Positions 7,792 to 16,488 of a DNA stretch of 64,000 nt are shown one piece after another. Under the pieces are notes generated by a model. It was not told the DNA's origin. It did not search any database and saw only the letters and a list, made by a program, of their open reading frames with translations. The stretch is from Nocardioides ochotonae. Lineage in GTDB: Bacteria > Actinomycetota > Actinomycetes > Propionibacteriales > Nocardioidaceae. Numbering within the stretch: the first letter of the stretch is position 1; every line of letters begins with the position of its first letter. Where the stretch lies: positions 1,103,001 through 1,167,000 of the forward strand of contig NZ_CP061769.1 of the NCBI RefSeq assembly GCF_011420305.2, read 5' to 3'. The translations under genes were made by a program, and so were the position numbers.

Positions 7792-9447
7792 GTGCATCAG
7801 CAGTCACAGTGGCCTCGCGCCCGGCGTCTCCTCGCCTCGACAGGGTGCTGGCTCCTGCTCCTCACGGGTCTGCTGGTCGTCCCGTCGAGCACGGCCGGCG
7901 CGGCCTCGACGTACCTGTGCACGGGTTACACCGCGTGCCAGAAGGCGGGCTACAAGCACCACGGCTACGCCGGCAACAACAAGACGATGTACTGGCGGAT
8001 GTACGCCGGTCACAACTGCACCAACTACGTGGCCTACCGACTGGTGAAGGCCGGCATGCCCAACGTGCGGCCCTGGTCGGGCAGCGGCAACGCCAGCAAC
8101 TGGGGTGCTGCGATGTCGAAGATCACCGACGGCACGCCGCGCGTCGGCGCGGTGGCCTGGTGGCGCGCGAACGTCCCCGGCGCGGGGTCCAGCGGCCACG
8201 TGGCCTACGTCGAGCAGGTCGTGAGCCCCACCGAGATCGTGGTCTCCGAGGACAGCTGGGGCGGGGACTTCCACTGGCGCCGGATCACCAAGTCCGGCAC
8301 CGGCTGGCCGAGCGGCTTCATCCACTTCATCGACACCGAGATCGTCAACGTCGAGCCCCCGAAGATCACCGACGCGCCTGCCGTGGGATCCACGATCAGC
8401 GCGACCGGCGGCCGGTGGCAGCCCGCCGCCAACCTGCGCTACCAGTGGCTCGCCGACGGCAAGGCGGTGAGCGGCGCGACCACGTCGTCGTTCGCCCCGC
8501 CGCCTGCGCTGCGCGGCAAGCGGCTGGCCCTGCAGGTCACCGCCCAGAAGGCGGGCTACACCGCCGCCTCCGTGGTGGCCCCCGCGCCGGCGCCGGTCGC
8601 CGCGGGCACCCTCGCCGCGGCGACACCGCCCGTCATCACCGGTGAGCCCTACGTCGGGGAGGTGCTGCGGGCCGGCGGCGCGGGCTGGCAGCCGGCCGCG
8701 GAGTCGTTGGTCTATCGCTGGCTGGCCGACGGGGAGCTGATCCCCCAGCAGACCGGCCCCGAGCTCGAGCTGAGCGCCGCCCACGTCGGTCGCAGCATCA
8801 CCGCGCGGGTCACCGCCCGGGCCGCCGGCTACCTGGCCGCCCAGCAGTTCTCCTCCCCGACCGCGCCCGTGCTGGCCGGCACGATCGAGGTGACCTCGCC
8901 GTACCGCGTCACCGGCCAGGTGCGCGACCAGGTGCAGGTCGGTCGACGTCTCCAGGTGGCGCCCGGCACGGTCGTGCCGGCCGAGGCCCGGGTCTCCTAC
9001 ACGTGGCTCCGCGACGGCGCGCCGATCCCCGGCGCCACCGGGACGACGTACGACGTGGTCGCGGCCGATCTCGGCCGCGCGATCAGCGTGCAGGTCGACC
9101 ACTCCCTGGCCCGCTACAGCCCGCTGACGGCGATCGTGCCGGCCGGGCCGCGCGTGACCACGCCCGCGGAGATGCGGGTCAAGGCCGTCGGCAAGCCCCT
9201 GCGGGCCGTGGTGCGGGTCAAGCTGCTCGCGCCCGGGACGACCCCGGCAGGGTCGGTCACGATGACGGTGCAGGGGCGCGCCCAGCAGGTCGCGCTCACC
9301 GGCGGCACGGCACGGGTCGTGCTCACCGGCCTCAAGGCCGGTCAGCGCCGGATCGTGGTGCGCTACGGCGGTGTGGACCCGGTGCTGGCCACCCAGGGAG
9401 CGGTCAAGGTGTTCGTGCCGAAGCGCCCGAAGCGCCCGAAGCGCTGA
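7792..9447 (+). CDS. Secreted CHAP-domain peptidoglycan hydrolase with Ig-like repeats
   Basis: The 551-aa product begins with a signal peptide (basic residues, then [19 protein letters not shown], cleavage near residue 38). A CHAP domain spans about 45-180, with catalytic Cys76 in [11 protein letters not shown] and His136 in SSGHVAYVE, followed by SEDSWGG. CHAP enzymes act as amidases or endopeptidases on peptidoglycan. Three repeats of roughly 90 residues follow (about 190-275, 280-368, 370-460), each with a W-x-x-x..L-x-Y-x-W-L-x-D-G core, resembling wall or carbohydrate binding Ig-like modules; a fourth, Big-type Ig domain covers about 465-540. The tail [11 protein letters not shown] is strongly basic and may bind teichoic acid or wall polymer. 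It sits close to another secreted wall enzyme at 10,182. Confidence 0.85.
   Translation: MHQQSQWPRARRLLASTGCWLLLLTGLLVVPSSTAGAASTYLCTGYTACQKAGYKHHGYAGNNKTMYWRMYAGHNCTNYVAYRLVKAGMPNVRPWSGSGNASNWGAAMSKITDGTPRVGAVAWWRANVPGAGSSGHVAYVEQVVSPTEIVVSEDSWGGDFHWRRITKSGTGWPSGFIHFIDTEIVNVEPPKITDAPAVGSTISATGGRWQPAANLRYQWLADGKAVSGATTSSFAPPPALRGKRLALQVTAQKAGYTAASVVAPAPAPVAAGTLAAATPPVITGEPYVGEVLRAGGAGWQPAAESLVYRWLADGELIPQQTGPELELSAAHVGRSITARVTARAAGYLAAQQFSSPTAPVLAGTIEVTSPYRVTGQVRDQVQVGRRLQVAPGTVVPAEARVSYTWLRDGAPIPGATGTTYDVVAADLGRAISVQVDHSLARYSPLTAIVPAGPRVTTPAEMRVKAVGKPLRAVVRVKLLAPGTTPAGSVTMTVQGRAQQVALTGGTARVVLTGLKAGQRRIVVRYGGVDPVLATQGAVKVFVPKRPKRPKR
9421..9445 (+). repeat. Nine-base tandem repeat encoding Lys-Arg-Pro
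   Basis: AAGCGCCCG occurs twice and is followed by AAGCGC and the stop, producing the basic KRP tail of the CHAP protein. Such repeats expand and contract by slippage. Confidence 0.8.
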
Positions 9448-9526
9448 GCCTCACCGGCCTGCGCAGTCAGGCCCGCGGAATCAACCCCGCGGAATCCGGT
9501 GGGGCGACACCGTGTTGGATCGGGTC

Positions 9527-10129
9527 ATGACGACCAACGCCGATTTCTGGTTCGACCCTGCCTGCCCGTTCGCGTGGGTGACCTCGCGCTGGATCCTCGA
9601 GGTGGAGAAGGTCCGCGACATCTCCGTGACCTGGCACATCATGAGCCTGGCCTACCTCAACCAGGACAAGGACATCCCGGAGGAGTACCGCGAGTTCCTC
9701 TCGACCGCGTGGCAGCCGGTCCGGGTGTGCATGGCCGCGGAGCAGAAGCACGGCAAGGAGGTGCTGGCGCCGCTCTACACCGCGCTGGGCACCCGCCGCC
9801 ACAACGGGGGCGAGGAGCTCACCCGCGAGACGATCGAGGCGGCGCTCGCCGATGCCGGGCTGCCGACCGACCTGGCCGACGCGATGGACGACTCCTCCTT
9901 CGACGAGGAGATCCGGCGCTCGCACCACCTCGGCATGGACCAGGTCGGCGACGACGTGGGCACGCCCACGATCGCGATCGAGGGGACCGCGTTCTTCGGC
10001 CCGGTCCTCACCTCGATCCCGCGCGGCGAGGAGGCCGGGAAGGTGTGGGACGGCGCGGTGGCGCTCGCGTCCTACCCCTACTTCTTCGAGCTGAAGCGCT
10101 CGCGCACCGCGCCGCTCGACTTCAGCTGA
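9527..10129 (+). CDS. DsbA-fold mycothiol-dependent nitroreductase family protein (Rv2466c-like), monothiol variant
   Basis: The 200-aa product closely resembles M. tuberculosis Rv2466c, a DsbA-fold enzyme that uses mycothiol and activates nitro-drugs: shared stretches include [21 protein letters not shown], RKSHHxGMD-like and [30 protein letters not shown]. In Rv2466c the active site is CPWC; here it is Cys13-Pro-Phe-Ala16, so the second Cys is missing. This predicts a glutaredoxin-like monothiol mechanism or reduced oxidoreductase activity. ATG at 9527 is chosen because [15 protein letters not shown] matches the family N-terminus; TTGGAT lies six bases upstream. In M. tuberculosis this gene is beside pepN and rpiB, genes found nearby here. 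Confidence 0.9.
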   Translation: MTTNADFWFDPACPFAWVTSRWILEVEKVRDISVTWHIMSLAYLNQDKDIPEEYREFLSTAWQPVRVCMAAEQKHGKEVLAPLYTALGTRRHNGGEELTRETIEAALADAGLPTDLADAMDDSSFDEEIRRSHHLGMDQVGDDVGTPTIAIEGTAFFGPVLTSIPRGEEAGKVWDGAVALASYPYFFELKRSRTAPLDFS

Positions 10130-10181
10130 GCAGCGGGCGCGGGAACCGGCGGGCTCGACCCCGCAGGCCTCCTCGCGCATC

Positions 10182-11378
10182 ATGGAACACATGCGTCACT
10201 CCGGACACAGCACCGGACCGGCCCCGCGCACCCGCGCGTGGCTGGTCGCCGTCGTCGCCCTGACGGGGCTCCTCGCCCCGCCGGGAGCCGCGGCGAGCCC
10301 GGGTGTCGAGCGTCTCGGGCTGGGGGCGCCCGACGCCTCCGGCGTGCGGACCGCGGAGGTCCCGCTCGAGGGGCGGCTGGTCGTGCCGGTCGCCGGCGGC
10401 GCCCGTACCCGGCAGCTCGACACCGCGGCGTACGGCATGGTGGGGGTGACCTGGCGCGGGGACCACGAGCCCGCGGTGCGGGTCCGCAGCCGCACCGACG
10501 GGTCGTGGACCGGCTGGCGTGCGCTGGAGACGCTCGAGGACGGGCCCGGGGAGACCGGTGGCGAGACCAGCAAGGCTCGCGGCACCCACCCGACGTGGGT
10601 CGGTGACTCCGACGGGGTGCAGGTCGAGGTCGCCGGGACCTCGGTGCGCCCGCGTGCCCTGACGCTGGTGCTCATCGACCCGGGGTCGCGCCCCGAGGAT
10701 GCCACGACCACCCCCTCCGTGCCCGCCGCCCGGACGGCGGCGCCGGGTCTCGCACGTGCCGCGAAGCCGTCGCGGGCCCCGCGCCCGGCGCTGCGCACCC
10801 GCTCGGACTGGGGCGCCAACGAGCGCTGGCGCGACGGTCGACCGAGCTACAACCGCCAGCTCAAGCAGGTGCACATCCACCACACGGTGAACACCAACGA
10901 CTACTCGCGCCGTGAGGTGCCCGGGCTGCTGCGCGGGATGTACCGCTACCACACCAAGAGCCTGGGCTGGTCCGACATCGGCTACAACTTCCTGGTCGAC
11001 CGCTTCGGGCGCATCTGGGTCGGGCGCGCCGGCGGACCGGCGAACCGGGTCCGCGGCGCCCACACCCTGGGCTTCAACCACACCTCGGTCGGGATCGCGG
11101 TGATCGGCAACCACGAGACCGCGCAACCGACCCGGCGCACGATGAACGCGCTCGTCGCGCTCAGTGCCTGGAAGCTCGACAAGGCCAAGAGCGGCGCCGT
11201 GGGCCGGGTCTGGGGCCGCTCGGAGGGCAGTGACCGCTACCCGGCCCGTGCCCGGGTGCGGCTGCCGATCATCGACGGGCACCGCGACACCAACGACACC
11301 GCCTGTCCCGGACAGCTGCTCTACAACCGACTCGGCAACCTCCGCGGCCGCGCCCAGAACCGCATCGACCGCTTCTGA
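10182..11378 (+). CDS. Secreted N-acetylmuramoyl-L-alanine amidase, PGRP type
   Basis: The 398-aa product has an N-terminal signal peptide (WLVAVVALTGLLAPPGAAAS), a beta-rich region (about 45-170), an Ala/Pro linker, and a C-terminal amidase_2/PGRP domain (about 205-398) starting with RSDWGANERW. Zinc ligands can be placed at the HHTVN motif (His233/His234), His367 in GHRDTND and Cys375 in ACPGQ. The enzyme cleaves the bond between N-acetylmuramic acid and L-alanine outside the membrane. Two starts are possible, 10182 and 10191; the second has GGA at weak Shine-Dalgarno distance. Together with the CHAP gene this makes two secreted wall hydrolases within 3 kb. Confidence 0.92.
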   Translation: MEHMRHSGHSTGPAPRTRAWLVAVVALTGLLAPPGAAASPGVERLGLGAPDASGVRTAEVPLEGRLVVPVAGGARTRQLDTAAYGMVGVTWRGDHEPAVRVRSRTDGSWTGWRALETLEDGPGETGGETSKARGTHPTWVGDSDGVQVEVAGTSVRPRALTLVLIDPGSRPEDATTTPSVPAARTAAPGLARAAKPSRAPRPALRTRSDWGANERWRDGRPSYNRQLKQVHIHHTVNTNDYSRREVPGLLRGMYRYHTKSLGWSDIGYNFLVDRFGRIWVGRAGGPANRVRGAHTLGFNHTSVGIAVIGNHETAQPTRRTMNALVALSAWKLDKAKSGAVGRVWGRSEGSDRYPARARVRLPIIDGHRDTNDTACPGQLLYNRLGNLRGRAQNRIDRF

Positions 11379-11409
11379 CCCGTCGCCGAGCCGGCGCCGT
11401 TGGCGGGCG

Positions 11410-12084
11410 TCAGCTGCCGGTGGCGACCCCGGCGGCGACGACCGTCATCGTGACCGCCGTCGTGGCGGCCGTGATCGCGTCGCGGACCGCCTTGGCCGCC
11501 CACGCGCCCTCGGAGACCTGCTTGGCCCGCTTGCGGACCTGCCCGGCCGGCAGCCCGGCGCGGTCGACGACCTTGTGGGCGCGGTCGACGGCGGCGAGCA
11601 GCGCGACGATCGCGCCGGTGCGGGGGTCCGGGTCGCGGCCCTGCACGAGGACCGCCTCCAGCGCGCGTCGTACGTCGGCCTCGTGACGGGAGTCCGCCGC
11701 CGGCCAGGTGGTGGTCGGGAACAGCCCCAGCACGCGTCCCTCGCGGCGCTCGAGGATGCCGCGCTCGACCAGCCGCACCGAGAGCCGCTCCTGCAGGCCC
11801 TTGCCCAGGCGCCCGACGAGGTCCTGCGCCGAGCGCTCCTTCGTCGCGATCTCGGTCAGGGCCTCGCGCAGCACCGGATCCTCGACCGGGGCGCCGCCGG
11901 CGATCGTCCGCACGCGCGAGGTGCCCCATGCCGAACGCGGTCCCGGCTCCACGGCCCCGGCGAGCGCCAGCTCGAGCAGCACGGCGCCGCCCAGCAGCGG
12001 TCGCAGGTCGAGGCCCGTGGGCCCGCGCCCCGTCTCGTCGTCGAGGAGCAGCAGGAGGAGATCTTCTGCGATCAGCGTCACCAT
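11410..12084 (-). CDS. GPP34 (GOLPH3/Vps74-like) phosphoprotein
   Basis: The 224-aa product starts MVTLIAEDLLLLLLDDETGR, the hallmark of the GPP34 family, continuing with LGGAVLLELALAGAVE and DPVLREAL. Eukaryotic members bind phosphatidylinositol 4-phosphate on the Golgi; actinobacterial members are cytosolic or membrane-peripheral with unknown function, sometimes near lipid or antibiotic genes. A weakly hydrophobic C-terminus (VRDAITAATTAVTMTVVAAGV) could touch the membrane. The start is fixed by the family N-terminus and by TACGGT seven bases upstream. It is convergent with the amidase gene and divergent from metG, with 60 bp between the starts. Confidence 0.9.
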   Translation of the reverse strand: MVTLIAEDLLLLLLDDETGRGPTGLDLRPLLGGAVLLELALAGAVEPGPRSAWGTSRVRTIAGGAPVEDPVLREALTEIATKERSAQDLVGRLGKGLQERLSVRLVERGILERREGRVLGLFPTTTWPAADSRHEADVRRALEAVLVQGRDPDPRTGAIVALLAAVDRAHKVVDRAGLPAGQVRKRAKQVSEGAWAAKAVRDAITAATTAVTMTVVAAGVATGS

Positions 12085-12091
12085 GGGCCCG

Positions 12092-12097
12092 ACCGTA
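12092..12097 (-). promoter_or_regulatory. -10 element TACGGT of the GPP34 gene
   Basis: On the reverse strand TACGGT lies seven bases before the ATG at 12084, without a Shine-Dalgarno, suggesting a leaderless mRNA. Confidence 0.5.
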
Positions 12098-12132
12098 GCG
12101 CTCCCGACGCGAGTGATTCGCCGCACTCCTCC

Positions 12133-12138
12133 TAGGAT
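12133..12138 (+). promoter_or_regulatory. -10 element TAGGAT of metG
   Basis: TAGGAT lies six bases before the metG ATG at 12145; the gap is too short for a ribosome binding site. Confidence 0.55.
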
Positions 12139-12144
12139 TCGCCC

Positions 12145-13941
12145 ATGAGCACTGTGCTGTCTGCCGTCGCCTGGCCCTACGCCAACGGGCCCCGCCACAT
12201 CGGTCACGTCGCCGGTTTCGGTGTGCCCTCCGACGTCTTCAGCCGCTACATGCGCATGGCCGGCCACGACGTGCTGATGGTCTCCGGCACCGACGAGCAC
12301 GGCACGCCGATCCTGGTCGCCGCCGACAAGGCCGGCGTCACTCCGGTCCAGCTGACCAACGAGAACAACCGGGTCATCGTCGAGGACCTGGTTGGCCTGG
12401 GGCTGTCCTACGACCTGTTCACCCGCACCACCACCGGCAACCACTACGCCGTGGTGCAGGAGATGTTCTCGACCGTCTACCGCAACGGCTACATGGTCGA
12501 GCAGACCACCCAGTCGGCGATCAGCCCCTCGACCGGGCGCACGCTGCCGGACCGCTACATCGAGGGCACCTGCCCGATCTGCAAGTACCCCGAGGCCCGC
12601 GGCGACCAGTGCGACAACTGCGGCAACCAGCTCGACCCCACCGACCTGATCGACCCGCGCTCGAAGATCAACGGCGAGACGCCGGAGTTCGTCGAGACCC
12701 AGCACTTCTTCCTCGACCTGCCGGCGCTCGCCGACGCGCTCGGGGAGTGGCTGGCCGGACGCGAGGCGTCCGGCACCTGGCGGCCCAACGTCATCCGCTT
12801 CTCCCTCAACATCCTCAAGGAGATCCGTCCGCGCGCCATGACGCGCGACATCGACTGGGGCATCCCGATCCCGCTGGAGGGCTGGCGCGAGCAGCCGACC
12901 AAGCGGCTCTACGTCTGGTTCGACGCGGTGATCGGCTACCTGTCCGCCTCGATCGAGTGGGCGCGGCGCAGCGGCGACCCCGACGCCTGGCGTCGCTGGT
13001 GGAACGACCCCGAGGCCCTGTCGTACTACTTCATGGGCAAGGACAACATCACCTTCCACTCCCAGATCTGGCCCGCCGAGCTGCTGGCCTACGCCGGCCA
13101 GGGCGAGCGCGGCGGCGAGCCCGGCCAGTACGGCGTGCTCAACCTGCCCACCGAGGTCGTCTCCTCGGAGTACCTCACGATGGGCGACCAGCAGTTCTCC
13201 TCCAGCCGCGGCCACGTGCTCTACGTCCGCGACTTCCTCGCCGAGTTCGGCCCCGACGCGCTGCGCTACTTCATCTGCGCCGCGGGCCCGGAGACCTCTG
13301 ACGCGGCGTTCACCTGGAACGACTTCGTCACCCGCAACAACTCCGAGCTGGTGGCCGGCTGGGGCAACCTTGTCAACCGCACCGCGGCGATGATCGCCAA
13401 GAACTTCGGCGAGATCCCGGCCGCGGGCCCGCTGGAGCCGGTCGACGAGGAGGTCCTCGCGGCCGTGCGCACCGGCTTCGACACCGTCGGCGAGCTGCTG
13501 CGCCACCACAAGCTGCGCGCGGGCATCGCCGAGGCGATGCGGGTGGTCGGCGAGGTGAACAAGTACCTCACCGTCACCGAGCCCTACAAGATGAAGGACC
13601 CGAGCCAGGCCGAGCGCCTCGCCACGGTCCTGCACGTCGCGGCCCAGTGCGTGCTCGACTGCAACACGATCCTCGCGCCGTTCCTCCCGCACGCCGCCAA
13701 CCGGGTGCACGCGGTCTTCGGCGGCGAGGGGGAGCTGATGCCGATGCCGCGCGTCGACGAGGTCAGCGACCTCGACCCCGGCGTGGGCCCGAACGACGAG
13801 ACCTACCCGGTCATCACCGGCGACTACTCGGCCACGCCGACCTGGGAGTCCCACCCGGTCACCGTGGGCGCGAAGGTCGCCAAGCCGACGCCGGTCTTCA
13901 CCAAGCTCGACCTCGACGAGGTGCTCGCCGACCGGTCCTGA
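12145..13941 (+). CDS. metG: Methionyl-tRNA synthetase
   Basis: The 598-aa product is a class I synthetase that charges tRNA-Met in the cytosol. The HIGH motif is H18-I-G-H21 ([10 protein letters not shown]). A zinc knuckle inserted in the connective peptide has Cys143, Cys146, Cys156 and Cys159 ([17 protein letters not shown]). The KMSKS loop is degenerate (QQFSSSRG), as is common in this subgroup. The anticodon-binding helical domain forms the C-terminal third, and there is no EMAP-like C-terminal extension. The start is set by the family N-terminus and by the -10 hexamer six bases upstream. It is followed by a strong terminator and so appears monocistronic. Confidence 0.96.
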   Translation: MSTVLSAVAWPYANGPRHIGHVAGFGVPSDVFSRYMRMAGHDVLMVSGTDEHGTPILVAADKAGVTPVQLTNENNRVIVEDLVGLGLSYDLFTRTTTGNHYAVVQEMFSTVYRNGYMVEQTTQSAISPSTGRTLPDRYIEGTCPICKYPEARGDQCDNCGNQLDPTDLIDPRSKINGETPEFVETQHFFLDLPALADALGEWLAGREASGTWRPNVIRFSLNILKEIRPRAMTRDIDWGIPIPLEGWREQPTKRLYVWFDAVIGYLSASIEWARRSGDPDAWRRWWNDPEALSYYFMGKDNITFHSQIWPAELLAYAGQGERGGEPGQYGVLNLPTEVVSSEYLTMGDQQFSSSRGHVLYVRDFLAEFGPDALRYFICAAGPETSDAAFTWNDFVTRNNSELVAGWGNLVNRTAAMIAKNFGEIPAAGPLEPVDEEVLAAVRTGFDTVGELLRHHKLRAGIAEAMRVVGEVNKYLTVTEPYKMKDPSQAERLATVLHVAAQCVLDCNTILAPFLPHAANRVHAVFGGEGELMPMPRVDEVSDLDPGVGPNDETYPVITGDYSATPTWESHPVTVGAKVAKPTPVFTKLDLDEVLADRS

Positions 13942-13970
13942 CGCCGAGGCCGATCGGCCCGAGCCCACGC

Positions 13971-14001
13971 ACGCCCCGCAGCCGTCACGGCTGCGGGGCG
14001 T
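13971..14001 (+). terminator. Intrinsic terminator after metG
   Basis: A perfect 14-bp stem (ACGCCCCGCAGCCG and complement) closes a TCA loop 30 bp after the metG stop. Confidence 0.85.
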
Positions 14002-14039
14002 CGTGTCGTCCCGGGGCGGTCCAGACCGCTGAGCGGACT

Positions 14040-14067
14040 GCAACACTGCGGCCTCGCGGCGCGTAGA
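14040..14067 (+). promoter_or_regulatory. Candidate ECF-type promoter of the sigma-factor gene
   Basis: GCAACA at 14040 and CGTAGA at 14062 are separated by 16 bp, just before the ATG at 14074. This resembles the GCAAC/CGTC layout used by some ECF sigma factors and would allow autoregulation. The match is weak and is a suggestion only. Confidence 0.25.
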
Positions 14068-14073
14068 GGGGGC

Positions 14074-14613
14074 ATGACGGTGGAGCAGCAGGACCGTGCC
14101 GACGTGGCCCCCGGCCCGGGGGGGTTCGCGGAGTTCGTGAGCGCCCGGGGTCCGGCGCTCCAGCGCTTCGCCTTCCTGCTCACCGGGTCCGCACACGATG
14201 CCGCGGACCTCGTGCAGGGCGCCCTCGAACGGGCCTGGCCACGGTGGTCCCAGCTGAGCCGGACCACCACCGCCGAGGCCTACCTGCGCCGCAGCATCGT
14301 CAATGCCTCGGTCAGCGCGTGGCGCAAGGATCGGCGCCTGGTCTCCGTGGAGGAGACCGAGCACGCGCGCCGCCCCGGCGGCCACCAGCTCGACCATGCC
14401 GCGGACGTCACCGACGCCGATCACGCCTGGCGCCTCTGCGCCGCCCTGCCGCCCCAGCAGCGGGCGGCGGTGGTGCTGCGCTTCTACGAGGACCTCTCGT
14501 TCGCGGAGGTGGCGGCGGTCCTCGACTGTCCCGAGAGCACCGCCCGCTCCCACGTCCATCGCGCGGTCGCCGCGCTCCGCCTACGACTCGAGCAGGGGAC
14601 CGACCATGAGTGA
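14074..14613 (+). CDS. SigE-family ECF RNA polymerase sigma factor
   Basis: The 179-aa product has sigma region 2 (about 18-85: FAEFVSARGPALQRFAFLLTGSAHDAADLVQGALERAWPRW) and region 4 (about 125-172: LPPQQRAAVVLRFYEDLSFAEVAAVLDCPESTARSHVHRAVAALR, a clear helix-turn-helix). This pattern is the actinobacterial SigE-family (TIGR02983-like). It lacks regions 1 and 3, as expected for group IV factors. A GAGGGGG ribosome site precedes the ATG. Its last eight bases overlap the start of the downstream membrane-protein gene, so the pair is translationally coupled, typical of a sigma factor and its regulator. The signal it responds to is not visible; a wall or surface stress role is only suggested by the membrane partner. 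Confidence 0.93.
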   Translation: MTVEQQDRADVAPGPGGFAEFVSARGPALQRFAFLLTGSAHDAADLVQGALERAWPRWSQLSRTTTAEAYLRRSIVNASVSAWRKDRRLVSVEETEHARRPGGHQLDHAADVTDADHAWRLCAALPPQQRAAVVLRFYEDLSFAEVAAVLDCPESTARSHVHRAVAALRLRLEQGTDHE

Positions 14614-15883
14614 CGCCGCCGATCAGGACCGCCGGGCCGCGCAGGCCTTCCGCGACGCGTTCGCCCGCGAGGCCGAGACCGTGCATCCGGCACCTCTTCA
14701 GGTACGCCGCGCCTCGCGCCGCCGCTGGGTACCGCCCGTGGTCGCCGCGGCCGCGGTCCTGCTGATCGCCTCGACCGTGGTGGTCACCCTGCGCGGTGGT
14801 CCGGGCGACGTCGGATCGGCGACGGTGCAGCCCGGCGCGACCGGCTCCGCGGACCCCTCGCCCGAGGGAGTCAGCTCGGCGGGCACCGACCCGGGCCTGG
14901 CCCCTGCGCCGGGTCCGCCTCCGGAGGGGTGGCGGAGCGTGACCTTCCGCGACGTCGCGGTGGCGGTGCCGGGCGAGTGGAGCGACGGTGCCGCACCCGA
15001 CCAGGCGTGGTGCGTCGACAGCAGCGTGCCCGCCGGGACCGGGGGCTACGTCGCCGTCGACAGCACCCTGCTGGGGTCAGCCGCCATCGCCTGCGGGTCC
15101 ACGGGGGCGCCGGTACCCGAGGGGTTCGGGCCGGACCCGGTGGCCGGGTGGCGGCCGCACCTGCGGTTCGCCGACCTCGCGCTCGCCGGGACCGAGGCGC
15201 TCCAGGACGGGGTCACGACGTACCAGGGGTGGACGCTGCGGGTGCGCACCCTCGGGACCGTGCAGGTGGCACTGGTCACCGACGAGGCCACCGAGGCGGT
15301 GGCCTCGTCGGTGATGGCCAGCCTGACGCGCACGGAGCGCAGCGCGGAGGGCTGCGACACGCGCTCGCCCGTGCAGGCGCGCGAGCAGGTCAGCCCGGAG
15401 TCCGACGGCATCGCGGACCTGCGTCCCGAGCAGGTGGAGCGGGTCGCGCTGTGTCAGTACCTCCGCGGCAGCACCGAGGGTCCCGGTCTGATGGGCGCGC
15501 AGGTGGTGTCCGGGGAGGAGGCCGCCGGGCTCGTGCGGGCGATCCAGGACAGCCCGACGGGTGTCGGGCCGGAGACCTGCGCCGACGGGGCCGAGGCCGG
15601 TGACTCCGCGGTGGTGCTGCGACCGTTCGGCAGCGGGGAGGACGCCGGACCGGATGCTGGGCTGGACACGGGGCTGGACACGGGGCTGGGCACCGGGCTG
15701 GGCGACGTCCATTTCTACTTCGCCAGCTGCGCGGGCAACGGCTTCGACGACGGCAGCGTGCGCCGACAGCTCACCCGGGACACGTGCGCCCGGATCTTCG
15801 GCGACCCGGGCACGGCCGACCGGGTGTTCTGGACGACACTCGCGGCCAGGACCGCGCGGGTCTGTGTCCCGCCGAACAGGTAG
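14606..15883 (+). CDS. Putative membrane-bound partner (possible anti-sigma) of the SigE-type factor
   Basis: The 425-aa product has a short acidic/basic cytoplasmic N-terminus (about 42 residues), one transmembrane helix (about 43-63: VPPVVAAAAVLLIASTVVVTL), a Pro/Ser linker, and a large external domain containing six or more cysteines (CVDSS, ACGST, GCDT, LCQYL, TCAD, SCAG, TCAR, VCVP), probably forming disulfides. No ZAS zinc-binding anti-sigma motif is present. The stop of the sigma gene overlaps its start (ATGAGTGA), strongly suggesting a functional pair with the N-terminus acting on the sigma factor. Residues near 352-367 are a slippage-prone GLDTGLDTGLGTGLGD repeat. I do not recognise the external domain; anti-sigma function is inferred from context. 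Confidence 0.7.
   Translation: MSDAADQDRRAAQAFRDAFAREAETVHPAPLQVRRASRRRWVPPVVAAAAVLLIASTVVVTLRGGPGDVGSATVQPGATGSADPSPEGVSSAGTDPGLAPAPGPPPEGWRSVTFRDVAVAVPGEWSDGAAPDQAWCVDSSVPAGTGGYVAVDSTLLGSAAIACGSTGAPVPEGFGPDPVAGWRPHLRFADLALAGTEALQDGVTTYQGWTLRVRTLGTVQVALVTDEATEAVASSVMASLTRTERSAEGCDTRSPVQAREQVSPESDGIADLRPEQVERVALCQYLRGSTEGPGLMGAQVVSGEEAAGLVRAIQDSPTGVGPETCADGAEAGDSAVVLRPFGSGEDAGPDAGLDTGLDTGLGTGLGDVHFYFASCAGNGFDDGSVRRQLTRDTCARIFGDPGTADRVFWTTLAARTARVCVPPNR
15659..15706 (+). repeat. Four-unit 12-bp tandem repeat within the membrane-protein gene
   Basis: GGGCTGGACACG occurs twice, followed by two diverged units (GGGCTGGGCACC, GGGCTGGGCGAC). It encodes (GLDT/GLGT)n in frame, so unit gain or loss would keep the frame. 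Confidence 0.85.
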
Positions 15884-15896
15884 CCGCGCGGCTGGC

Positions 15897-15902
15897 TAGG
15901 CT
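15897..15902 (+). promoter_or_regulatory. -10 element TAGGCT of the LOR-like gene
   Basis: TAGGCT lies seven bases before the ATG at 15910, immediately after the preceding stop codon, so this gene likely has its own leaderless promoter. Confidence 0.5.
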
Positions 15903-15909
15903 GCGCGCC

Positions 15910-16479
15910 ATGCCCGCTGCGATGCACCTGCCCCTCTTCTACGTCCACCAGAAGTTCGCGATGACGACGAACGTCTACCGTCTCGTCGCGGCGAACCCCG
16001 ACGGCTCCGAGGGGCAGCTGATGGGCCTGGCCCAGCAGAAGCGGATGGCCTTCAAGGAGCAGGTGACCTTCTACTCCGATGAGTCGAAGAGCCGCCCCGT
16101 GTTCAGCTTCCAGGCCCGCAAGAAGATCGACCTCAACGCCGGCTACGACATCCGCGACGAGGCGGGCAACCAGATCGGCTTCTTCAAGAAGGACTTCGGG
16201 GCCAGCCTGCTGCGCTCGACGTTCACCCTCGAGGGCCCCGGCTACGCCGGTACCGGCCAGGAGCGCAGCCAGGCGGTCGCGCTGATCCGTCGCTTCGCCG
16301 ACATCCCGTTCCTGCCGATCCACTTCGACTTCGTCGACCCCGCGGGTCAGCCGCTGATGAGCGTCGAGCGACAGGGCTCGATCAGGGACCGCTACACCGT
16401 GCACGTGCCGAACCCCGAGGTGGACTTCCGGGTCGCCGCGGCCGTCGCGGTCGGCCTCGACGCGCTGATGCAGCGCTGA
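15910..16479 (+). CDS. LURP-one-related (LOR/tubby-like) family protein
   Basis: The 189-aa product has a beta-rich pattern typical of the LOR/tubby-C-like fold: an aromatic N-terminus (MHLPLFYVHQKFAMTTNVYRL), alternating strands (VFSFQARKKIDLNAGYDIRDEAGNQIGFFKKDFGASLLRSTFTLEG) and a hydrophobic final helix (VAAAVAVGLDALMQ). In eukaryotes related folds include scramblases and phosphoinositide-binding tubby domains; bacterial members have no settled function, although peripheral membrane association is often proposed. No catalytic residues are evident. The start ATG is supported by the upstream -10. Ten bases separate it from the following hydrolase gene, suggesting co-transcription. Confidence 0.7.
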   Translation: MPAAMHLPLFYVHQKFAMTTNVYRLVAANPDGSEGQLMGLAQQKRMAFKEQVTFYSDESKSRPVFSFQARKKIDLNAGYDIRDEAGNQIGFFKKDFGASLLRSTFTLEGPGYAGTGQERSQAVALIRRFADIPFLPIHFDFVDPAGQPLMSVERQGSIRDRYTVHVPNPEVDFRVAAAVAVGLDALMQR

Positions 16480-16488
16480 GGCGCCCCG

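Noticed and set aside
11410..14559. 1,049-codon reverse frame across metG and the GPP34 gene
   Set aside because: Only its last 224 codons (GPP34) are real; the rest is antisense to metG and the sigma factor gene.
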